In this document: in pieces, positions 1 through 7,400 of the stretch
Numbering within the stretch: position 1 is the first letter of the stretch
Layout of the letters: the number at the start of each line of letters is the position of its first letter
DNA from: Jimgerdemannia flammicorona
Lineage: Eukaryota; Mucoromycota; Endogonomycetes; Endogonales; Endogonaceae
Direction: 5' to 3'
DNA: 11,219 nt
NCBI GenBank assembly: GCA_003990745.1
Contig: RBNI01006538.1
Location: 1-11,219, forward strand
Made by a program: the position numbers and the translations under genes
The notes under the pieces: generated by a model
Told to the model about the DNA's origin: nothing
Seen by the model: the letters and a program-made list of their open reading frames with translations, nothing else
Databases searched by the model: none

Positions 1-29
1 AAAAAAAAAACAGACTAGAGGATAGCAGT

Positions 30-800
30 GATTTTCAGTTTAGTCTAGATCAGAGAGATGCTATAGAGGTTGCTCTGAGAAAGCTTAGAAAATACTACTC
101 CAAAACAGATATCACAATATACTTAATTAGTATAAGTATATTAGTATAATAGTTAGCCCTTCTAAAAAAAGAAAACTCCTGTAAAACTCATCCTCTTTTT
201 TTAAAACAGTATTGGATTTATGCTTAAAGCTACAATACCATAAAGATCAGAGCTGGGAGCAGTACTACATTGAGGAAGCCAAGTAAGTTATAATCAAAAT
301 ATACTAGAAAAACTATATGCTACTATGTATAAGTTTCTAGCTGAAGTTTAGATAAATATGCTAAAGAATTTCTTCTATCATATATTTACTTTAGTACAAA
401 GAGAAAGAGAGAGCCATCAGTGGAAGAACTACCATCAATAGATGAACTTACCATTTACCTTACCAGTGACTGCATGATCCTGTTAGAGAGTATAGAGATA
501 TGTACTTAACTAGTAGAAGATAGATTGTCTTCTTATAGATAGTTAGTGGGTTTAAACTAATTTTAACCACTATTCTAACTACCATTATATCCCCCAGAAT
601 ATGTGGCCACAGATGAATCAAACAGACTTCTCTAGCCTATATGGTATAGCTTGGGACTATCTGGCCATTTCTATCACTAGTATGTATTCCAGTTAAGTAG
701 GTGTTCTCTAATAGAGTAGATTTTGTTTTCCTTAAGAGATATATATATACTGAATACTGAGACAATCCAGACTTGCATGTATCTAAAGTCTTGGTGGGGC
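30..800 (+). pseudogene. hAT-family transposase remnant, C-terminal part
   Basis: Several conserved blocks of the fungal hAT transposase C-terminus appear in the right order but in different frames. ALRKLRKYYSKTD (about 72-110) resembles the usual A..KL.KYYS.TD block. SWEQYYIEEAK (251-283) resembles the W...I.EAK block. DELTIYLTSD (441-470) is the region before the dimerisation domain. SLYGIAWDYLAISITS (634-681) matches the dimerisation core, usually of the form L..MA.D.LSIPATS, and is followed by VFSNR (about 710) and TIQTCMYLKSWW (762-797), matching the terminal ...R.L..LK.WL block. Stops such as TAA at 694 and frame changes show that it is dead. The N-terminal half and any 5' terminal inverted repeat lie outside the window, and I found no clear 3' terminal repeat. 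Family assignment is from remembered motifs, not a search. Confidence 0.7.
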
Positions 801-860
801 ATAGGCTGCTTAAATTGGATAAGTCCTATAGTATTAAATAAATAAATTATTTTTTATATG

Positions 861-865
<5 letters not shown>

Positions 866-903
<38 letters not shown>
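866..903. repeat. Poly(A) tract, 38 A
   Basis: An uninterrupted run of 38 A lies just downstream of the hAT remnant. The window also opens with at least 10 A, and both runs are followed by CAGA and, further on, by AGTTTAGTCT. This suggests the two A-run junctions could belong to related sequences. It could equally be simple-sequence expansion in AT-rich DNA. Confidence 0.9.
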
Positions 904-904
<1 letters not shown>

Positions 905-959
905 AGAGAGTTTAGTCTGAGATACAAGGCAGTAGGCAAGAGAGCATATCAGAGTTTAC

Positions 960-1001
960 AGCCCCTTGCCAGCTGCAGGGGGCTATCTTGAGTAGCTCAA
1001 G
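960..1001. repeat. GC-rich hairpin followed by a short palindrome
   Basis: AGCCCCTTGC (960-969) pairs with GCAGGGGGCT (975-984) around a CAGCT loop. Nine of ten positions are Watson-Crick pairs; the tenth is G opposite T, as one C-to-T change in a perfect stem would give. Two bases later CTTGAG-TAG-CTCAAG (987-1001) is a perfect inverted repeat. GC-rich structure is rare in this block. It may be the end or terminator of a mobile element, but no element boundary or target-site duplication could be fixed. Confidence 0.6.
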
Positions 1002-1160
1002 TAGAATAGAATAATAAAGTTAATAAAGAGAATATATAAAATTTGAACTCCCTATCAGTAGTAAGAGGTAACTCCAAGCTACCAGTTGGCAAGGAAGTTT
1101 GGGTTAGAGAGAGCATACAGAATTTGTGGCCCAACAACTCACTATAAGAAGCAGTTTTAA

Positions 1161-1409
1161 GCAGTTGAATTCTGGTACAGATTTGGACCCCACAAGTACC
1201 CTGATCCTATACTACAGTACTATATCAATAGTACTACAAAGCAGAGCCAAGAAGCCAGTAGAGCCTGGCAAAAAGCTAAACTAGTGTTACAAAAGAGGCA
1301 TCTGACTGCCTGTCTGACCTTTATAAAAGACTGCCTAACTTTTACAAAACTACTCTATCTGCTAATCCTAGGCCTTGATGAGTCTATTATCTATTGTAAG
1401 TATATATAA
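1161..1409 (+). pseudogene. Unassigned open stretch in repeat DNA (82 codons)
   Basis: Reading from 1161 to the TAA at 1407-1409 gives 82 sense codons without a stop, notable in AT-rich DNA full of stops. It has no usable start codon. The composition looks protein-like rather than like translated simple sequence, with segments such as VEFWYRFGPHKYPDP and EASRAWQKAKLVLQKRHL. I do not recognise a family. The position after the hairpin and among transposon debris suggests a mobile-element protein, which is inference only. Confidence 0.25.
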
Positions 1410-1757
1410 CAACTGTAGTATCTAAGCTCTCCTCAAAAGCAATGGTACCATAGAGGTCATATGGTTGGAATAGAATAGCTATATTGGCCACAAATAGGAC
1501 TCTGAAATCATAGATGAGGTTATATCAGATGCTACTACTATTCTCTCAAGTTGGGTCCTTCCTTTCTGAATATAAAATATTACTAGAGTGATATTATTAT
1601 CTATATATGTGAGTAGAGAAATATTGTATCTGATATATCCTAATGTAATATGAGTATATAGTTGGGTAAACTCTTAGCCCAGGATCTTATATTGTCAGAC
1701 AGTACTGAAAGATATCTGCTCTTAATTAAGCTCTGAAAGCTCTAGCTTAGAAATCTA

Positions 1758-2045
1758 CTAAAATAAATAGCATCTGATCAAATCCTTTTTTTTCATATAT
1801 AGAGAGCAGAAATCCTTAAGCTGTACCAAAAAAAAAGTCAGAATCCTCACCTCATATAGTATGCTAAATTGTGCCAAGAATATATATATAGCTATACTAA
1901 GAGTACTACCAAACTGATCTACTGTTTGCTCTAGCAATCTGCTTAAAGAACTCCAGATCATAGCTGCCATCACTATATAGGCTGTATCATGCTTGTATAT
2001 AGCTTGTTCTTTGACAGCACTTCTAAAATTCCAATAAGGGTACAA
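1758..2045 (-). pseudogene. Unassigned minus-strand open stretch (95 codons)
   Basis: An ATG-initiated reading of 95 codons runs on the minus strand and ends just before 1758. The N-terminal half has mixed composition (MYPYWNFRSAVKEQAIYKHD, then AAMIWSSLSRLLEQTVDQFG) and looks like former coding sequence; the C-terminal part is hydrophobic and ends in lysines from a T/A run. It lies on the same strand as, and downstream of, the possible Myb/SANT-like remnant, so the two may be parts of one decayed element. No family recognised. A chance open frame is possible. Confidence 0.22.
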
Positions 2046-2302
2046 AATCCTATATATCTCTAGAAATTTAACAAGAATAGGTTAGTAAAGAAAATTTCAA
2101 AAAAAAAGGAGATAAATATAGAGGATTTCAGAAAAAACTCTGAGGAATCCACCCTTTGCCAATGTTGTAGTATATCCAATTTCTGTCCAAACTCTCTCTC
2201 TTTACTTTTTATACTCCCTCTTTCTCACTATCTAGTATTTGATACAATTCTTGCAAACCTTATTAATATAGCAATAAAGCTTATCACTATAGAGATTTCT
2301 TA

Positions 2303-2550
2303 CTACCATTGTAACAATCTCTTTATATTTTTAACAATAATATAGTTCTCTTCATCATTGAATACTCCAGCAGACCAATGGACTCCTTGATCAAGAACAA
2401 TTAGCTCTGATTTAAATGTAAACCCCCAAGCCTTAATAGTAATACTGGTATTACTCATACTAAATAACTTACCCTTGAACTTCTCTATTTGATCAGATAC
2501 TAGATATGATTAAACTTAGGTAACTTTGAATTCTCCTCTGCAGTAAAACT
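2303..2550 (-). pseudogene. Possible Myb/SANT-like DNA-binding remnant
   Basis: On the minus strand SFTAEENSKLPKF (2550 down to about 2512) recalls the start of fungal Myb/SANT-like domains, which often read FTAEEDAKL. It ends at a stop. In another frame from about 2509, SYLVSDQIEKFKGKLF follows, where such domains have a W.eIa..FPGR-like second helix. That frame stays open for 68 codons, through KAWGFTFKSELIVLDQ, to a TAG at 2305-2303. The order and spacing fit one frameshifted domain followed by an unassigned segment. The resemblance is by eye, several conserved positions are missing, and the tryptophans expected of Myb repeats are not clear, so this is tentative. Confidence 0.28.
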
Positions 2551-3608
2551 GAGCCTTTGATCTGAGTAGTGGACTGAGTTAAGTATGGAGATAGATTACA
2601 TATAAGTATTATATAAGAATTTTTAGAAGAAAATATATAAAAATGAAATTAAATAAAATATAGAGTAAGTATTTAGAAAAGAGTATAAAAATGAGTTATA
2701 TACAGATGAGTTGTACAAGATTGCTCATAAAGGCTTGCTTCTTATCCTTTTGAGATCTTTATCATATAATATATTGACTCAATAGCTCAGCTACCAAAGA
2801 TATATCTCATAATATTCTCCAGCCTTTCTTTATCTTGACTAGATATTGTGAATAAAGTTGACAGATCTTACTATAAAGCTATGAATCCTAAGAAAAAGAG
2901 AAATAGTATAAAATAAACTTAGTTATACTGTGGGAATTTAAATGGAGTGATAAAAAGACAACTTATATCTACTATCAGCTGCTCTAAAAAGGCTGCTATA
3001 TATATAGCTATAAGGTCTATAAATTCTGAGATTTGAAGGATCACTATGAGTTATTATCAGAATTCTCTCTTATCCTCATTATTGCCATTGTTATTACTAT
3101 CACTATTACCATCACCACTACTACTTTAGCTCTTAATGAGTAATTTATATACTGCTCATATGAGAAAGAATTTAACATTATCAGTAGAGAGTGTTTTTCT
3201 TCTTGAATATTCTCTCTTTTGATAATTATTAGATAAAAAAATAAATAGACTAACATATGATTAAGAGCTGCTATTTATTTATTCATAATGTAGTAGGAGA
3301 AATAAAAAGGAGTATTAGAGAATAAAGAAAGAAAGAATAAAGAAAAGTAATGTCACTAAAGATTTTGAGTGATTTAAATTAATCTGAATCAATCTAGATT
3401 AGATCATAATTTGAATCTATCATATAATGAATCTGAATCAAATCTCATCCAGATAAATTATATCTATTTAGAGAAGAAATAAATCTTACAAGTAGTATAT
3501 CAATATTTAGTTAATTTCAGGATACTTTTCAGACTATCAAAGACCTCTTATATTATATACATTAACATCTCTTATCTATAAGTAAATTATATATATATAT
3601 TGCATTTA

Positions 3609-3639
3609 TATGGATATTTCAAATATTATGGATATTTCA
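3609..3639. repeat. Short tandem pair, 18-bp period
   Basis: TATGGATATTTCA occurs at 3609-3621 and again at 3627-3639, separated by AATAT. It lies in the most AT-rich part of the block and has no obvious function. Confidence 0.6.
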
Positions 3640-3991
3640 GAATTGTAAAAATTTCTTAGATATAGGATTTTATATTATTTTTTTTTAGATTATATATAGT
3701 TCTAGTTTTTATATATATTGTATTATTTTTTATTCTAGTTTATATTTCTTTTTTAGATTATATATTATATATCTTGTAGAGTAGGAATATTGGGATAACA
3801 ACTTGATATATCAGTATATAACTTATATCATTCTATCAATTTTACATTATTCATTATTAATATATAAAATATGCAATCTATATAACTTTAATAAAACATC
3901 TCTCTTTTATAATACTAGAATATTTTTATCATTTCTTAGCACTAATTATCTTGCTGAGAACTATTTTCTAAACTTTTCTTTTTATTTCTAA

Positions 3992-4146
3992 AATTCTTCT
4001 AGATTCTTCTTTTAGATCTTATATAAATATCCTCTTTCTCTACTCAATTTATTTTTCTTCAAAATTACTTAAATCTATAAATATCTCTTCAAGCTACTTT
4101 AGGCTTATTAAAAATATTACTTTCTCTTAAAAAAAACCAAAACTAT
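3992..4146. repeat. Diverged direct repeat, copy 1
   Basis: This segment matches 4360-4535. The best part is 30 bp at 4002-4031 (beginning GATTCTTCTTTTAGATCTTA), identical to 4370-4399 except for one T/C difference. Downstream, both copies share in order ACTTAAA, ATCTCTT, AAGCTA, a TTA/CTAAAA-type run, TCTCTTAAAAAAA and AACTTA, with indels between them. The offset at the core is 368 bp. They could be diverged terminal repeats of a short element or two copies of a satellite-like unit. Confidence 0.6.
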
Positions 4147-4359
4147 TTTATAACTTATTTTTACAACTTTTTTCTAATTTTTTTTTCTTAAAAATATTCT
4201 ATAATATTCTAATATTTTCTAAATACTTAATTTTTTTTTTTTAATACTAAAACTTTACATTCTTGTCTTTTCTCAATACTAAATATATCTTATCTCAGCT
4301 AGTTATAGAATCTTTTGAAATATGGTAGAACTTTTTTAATCATCTTTTATATATTTCAA

Positions 4360-4535
4360 GATTCTTCTGGATTCTTCTTTCAGATCTTATATAAATATCT
4401 CTTCTATCTGCTTAAATAAAGCTCAAAATATTTACTTTCAGAAATTCTTTAAAAATACTTAAACCTATAGTATCTCTTTAAGCTATTTAGATTTACTAAA
4501 ATCTTTTAGATTTAACCACTCTCTCTTAAAAAAAC
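4360..4535. repeat. Diverged direct repeat, copy 2
   Basis: Second copy of the repeat at 3992-4146. It is about 20 bp longer, mostly through small insertions between the shared blocks (for example around 4410-4440 and 4495-4515). It ends less than 200 bp before the CpG-free block gives way to ordinary DNA. Confidence 0.6.
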
Positions 4536-4727
4536 AAATATATTATACTAACTTACACCCCTTATAAAAGCTGATATTTTAAACTTATTAACAAAATAAC
4601 AATGTGATGATTTATTATTTAACAATAATAAATTATATCATAAATTATAAATTTAGCTAATGTTATTTTTAAATTTTTGTTTTTGAGCTATTAATTTTGT
4701 AACCAATATTAGGGTTAATTTCACATA

Positions 4728-5212
4728 CGGTCTTTATACTACTTCGGCGATTACACGATTTTCACAACCACATTGTTATTGAGCGAACTAAGCATCACTT
4801 AGTAAATATCGAAAGGCCGATTCAATGATCCAAACCGAGCGTAAGTGTTACAGAGAATTAAGAGCAGAAATGTAGCGCAGGAGACTATGTTTACAAGGAG
4901 AACGGGACTGGATGAATTCTTCAAAGTTCACACGCCCATTTAGATTTCATACAAAGAGACAAAATAGGGCACATGCAAAATACTCCAACACCGAAATCAC
5001 GAGGCTACTTCGCTCCTAACCCTCCGACATTGCGCCTCCCATCCCGATTTGCAACACCTAACGCTTTCCAAACGTGACGCTGAAGGTCGGGGCCGATCGG
5101 ACGGATCTGCGCTGTGGAGTAATGGTTGTGGCCGGAGACGAGGAAAGGATACGGTCCGAGTAGAGGGTTCCAAGCCTATATGGTATATGTTTGCAGTGAC
5201 GACGGAACAAAG
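4728..5212. other. Flank between repeat block and YRA1; no gene recognised
   Basis: Composition is normal and CpG-containing. This is the downstream (3') side of the minus-strand YRA1-like gene and probably holds its 3' UTR. From about 5000 to 5170, all three minus-strand frames are open for tens of codons after a possible acceptor (TATAG), so openness there carries no information about which frame, if any, is coding. No recognisable domain, tRNA or clear polyadenylation signal was seen. Confidence 0.6.
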
Positions 5213-6603
5213 TTAATCATTGGGGCAAGGGAGATGATAATTATGGCAAAGAAATGAAACATACGATGCTGGCGATAGTGTTTCTTGTTGAACGCGTGGC
5301 GATGAAGCGGCGGCGGCACGGTAAGAGGCGGTGGTACCAGAGACAGGGGACGCTTTTGCGGATGCAGTTTTAAGCTGCACCTTGAGCACGCGACCTTCCA
5401 GTAAAAAAAAAAAAAGGATAATCACAATCAATCGCTAATGCCTCATAGAGCATGTGATAAGTCCAACTACAACTGCTCGCTGCCAATAAAAACAGAAGCG
5501 CGTGAGTCTCAAGATCCGTACTCACCATCAGCTATCGCGTTGTCATACTTCTTGATGGCAGCCAAGGCGGAAGCCTTCTGAGCAAACTGGATATCAGCAG
5601 TACCAATGGAACGACCGGCTTGGTCGTATCGCAGGGTACATGTAAGGATATCTCCAAGTTCAAGGAAGGCGGTCTGTAATGAAAGAAGCGAGGCATGGGA
5701 AAAACGTAAATGATCAATCCAAGAGTTCGGCAATAAACAAATAATATCGTCTAAAATAAAATGTCGACTTCAAGGACAACCATGACCATTCGGCACGTGT
5801 ATAACACCTAAAATGTATTCACCTTGACATCATCAGCAATCGCTCCAGGATCCAAATTTGTTATCACAATGCTAGCTGGTCCCGCCTCCCCCTTGATCGA
5901 GAATTCGGTCTGCTTCCCGCCCGCCACGCCCTTGATGGTGGTCACCTTCGGCGGCGTCGCCAGTCCGATTCTATCTGCGATCATGGTGCCTCCGCTCTTC
6001 TTCGCCGCGCCGCGGGCCGTGAGTAGCCCTCCGCCCAGACGGCTCTGGATGGAGGAGCCGGCCTGGTTGACGGCCTTGGTGATAATGAGAGAAGATGGCG
6101 ATGTGTTCAAGTCCCCAGGCTGGAACTTGTCATGGCGCCACTGCGCGTTCGTGTTAGCCGTGACCGGTCGCTGGAGGGTGGCAACAAGGTACGGGGTGCA
6201 GGTGACCGGATGAGTTACGGTGTTTGCGAGTTTTTCGCGCCCAATTGGGTTACTGCTGAACATGTTCTCGGAGAGTTCATTGCGAGGAACGCGGAGGAAC
6301 TACGTCGCCGACTATCAACATTCTTTCTCTCCAATAAAGGCCGCTCTGACTCGCCCGAAGAATTATTCGAATGGTGGCAGGCGCTTCCGAGGCGTAACCG
6401 AAGAGGCAAGAGATGACTTTTCATACCGCGTAAGGCGAAGCTTTTTGTTGTGTAATCTTCTTTCCGGTAGTTCTCATACGGATAGGGCCGCCACTCTGGC
6501 CGTTTGCGGCGTTGTTCTGGTTGTTGGCGGCAGGTTTCTTGTGAGCCTTCTTCTGGACCTTCTTCTCCTTGATGATTTCGTCGAGAGGTTTGTCGAGATC
6601 CAT
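5213..6603 (-). CDS. YRA1: ALY/REF/Yra1-type mRNA export adaptor
   Basis: Proposed exons, in transcription order, are 6603-6427, 6170-5823, 5673-5526 and 5394-5213, giving 284 residues. Donors are GTATGA, GTGAAT and GTGAGT; acceptors are CAG, CAG and AAG; phases agree at every junction. The start MDLDKPLDEIIKEKK matches the N-terminal UAP56/Sub2-binding motif of ALY proteins, hence this ATG rather than the in-frame one at 6690. A basic low-complexity region and WRHDKF (residues 70-75) follow. One RRM spans about 158-232, with RNP2 IVITNL (160-165) and RNP1 GRSIGTADIQF (195-205), very close to the ALY RNP1. Family members couple transcription and splicing to nuclear mRNA export via Sub2 and Mex67. 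The C-terminal tail lacks a visible C-terminal UAP56-binding motif, so the 3' end is the least certain part. An acceptor 30 bases further into exon 2 would also keep frame. Intron 3 has a 13-T pyrimidine tract. Confidence 0.88.
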
Positions 6604-6845
6604 GTTGTTTGTTGGGAAGCGAGGATGGGGTTGGGGGTAGGGGTTGGTGGCGAAGTGAAGAAGGAGCCAATGTTGCCAATGCCTAAACAAGTAAACAAAT
6701 GGCGCGGCGACGTCACCCCAGACTCTTGTGCGACAACGTCACCCCCAGACGACGTCACCCCCAGACTCTTGTGCGACGACGTCACCCCCAGGGCGTGTTC
6801 ACCGACGACTCAATTCGAAGGTGTAGTAGCCTACGACCGACAACA
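6604..6845. promoter_or_regulatory. Divergent promoter between YRA1 and NDUFA13
   Basis: The two start codons are 242 bp apart and transcribed away from each other, so this segment must hold both promoters and both 5' UTRs unless there are unseen upstream exons. It contains a tandem array at 6709-6793. No TATA box is obvious. The array lies about 50-140 bp upstream of the NDUFA13 ATG and 105-190 bp upstream of the YRA1 ATG, close enough to act on both. Confidence 0.7.
6709..6793. repeat. Tandem 42-bp duplication with four CRE-like sites
   Basis: Unit 1 (6709-6750) and unit 2 (6751-6793) are nearly identical: GACGTCACCCC(C)AGACTCTTGTGCGAC, then (A/G)ACGTCACCCCCAG. Each unit has two GACGTCAC-type sites, giving four starts at 6709, 6735, 6751 and 6778 (spacings 26, 16 and 27). 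Three are GACGTCACCCC and one is AACGTCACCCC. On the minus strand they read GGGGTGACGTC, which contains seven of the eight bases of the ATF/CREB consensus TGACGTCA, so a bZIP factor is the natural candidate. Binding is inferred. Confidence 0.8.
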
Positions 6846-7400
6846 ATGTCCGCCCCCCAAGTCACCCAGGATCTTCCCCCTCCCGGCGGCTATCCCGAAG
6901 TACACTACAGGCGTAATATTCCCAAGCGCGGGCCCTCGGGTGCCGTGATAATCGGTGGTGTCGTTGCCGTCTGCACATTTGGCTGGTGGAGGATTGTGTT
7001 GGGCAAAGTTGAGAAGAGGTGAGCACTCCGTGTTTGCTTGAGTGAGCTGGCATCTTGTGTCTATATACATATTTATGGGTCATGGCTAGAAACTGTGCCA
7101 GGAACAACCGGCTCGCCGACCCACTGAGACATCCAGCACCGTTCACGCCAATAATCTTAATCTAATTATACAATCAGAGAACTCAAGCGCGAGAACATTT
7201 GGGCTCGCCTGCACCTCGTCCCCCTTCTGACCGCCGAGGCTGACCGTGACAATTACCGTCGCGAACAGGCCTTACTCGCCCGCGAGGCCGCGATCATGAA
7301 GGACGTCGAGGGCTGGAAGGTCGGCGAGAGCGTCTACAACAACACCAAATATTACGTGCCACCGGCGTTCGTTTCAGTGCCTGAGTCGGTGAAGAAGTGA
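6846..7400 (+). CDS. NDUFA13: NADH dehydrogenase (complex I) subunit NDUFA13/GRIM-19
   Basis: Exon 1 is 6846-7018 and exon 2 is 7178-7400, joined across a 159-bp intron (donor GTGAGC, acceptor CAATCAG, likely branch site TCTAAT just upstream) in a codon for Arg58. The product is 131 residues, a normal length for the fungal subunit. The N-terminal block QDLPPPGGYPEVHYRRNIPK is the family signature. One membrane helix is at about 32-52, followed by a charged helix (ELKRENIWARLHLVPLL) and a matrix/IMS-type tail ending VPESVKK. The protein is an accessory subunit of mitochondrial complex I, anchored in the inner membrane and needed for assembly. An in-frame ATG at 6699 would add 49 Arg-rich residues read from the promoter repeats; the family start is 6846. 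It shares its promoter with the divergent YRA1-like gene. Confidence 0.95.

Larger units (their letters stand above)
1..4727. other. AT-rich, CpG-free block of degenerate repeat DNA
   Basis: Reading every line, including the joins between blocks, I find no CG dinucleotide from 1 to 4727; the first is at 4728-4729. At roughly 30% G+C about a hundred would be expected by chance. A hand count over the first ~420 bases gives about 20 CpA, close to expectation, so CpA is not depleted. This differs from classical Neurospora-type RIP, which mainly consumes CpA. Protein remnants are broken by stops and frameshifts throughout. From about 2580 to 4700 the DNA becomes even more AT-rich and is mostly homopolymer runs, TA runs and weak repeats. 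My interpretation is transposon-derived DNA, silenced and mutated at CpG. The block continues past the left edge of the window. Confidence 0.9.

Noticed and set aside
3044..3256. 70-codon minus-strand frame with a hydrophobic Val/Ile run
   Set aside because: Translation of ATT/ATC-type trinucleotide-like simple sequence inside the AT-rich block; no evidence of a gene.
4709..4717. TTAGGGTTA telomere-like sequence
   Set aside because: Only one and a half repeats; not enough for a telomere or an interstitial telomeric array.
5824..6213. 129-codon plus-strand open frame
   Set aside because: It lies antisense to exon 2 of the YRA1-like gene, has no recognisable domain, and is explained by the codon composition of the real exon.
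6220..6948. 242-codon plus-strand open frame
   Set aside because: It spans antisense YRA1 exon 1, the promoter and out-of-frame NDUFA13; both real genes are clear in other frames.
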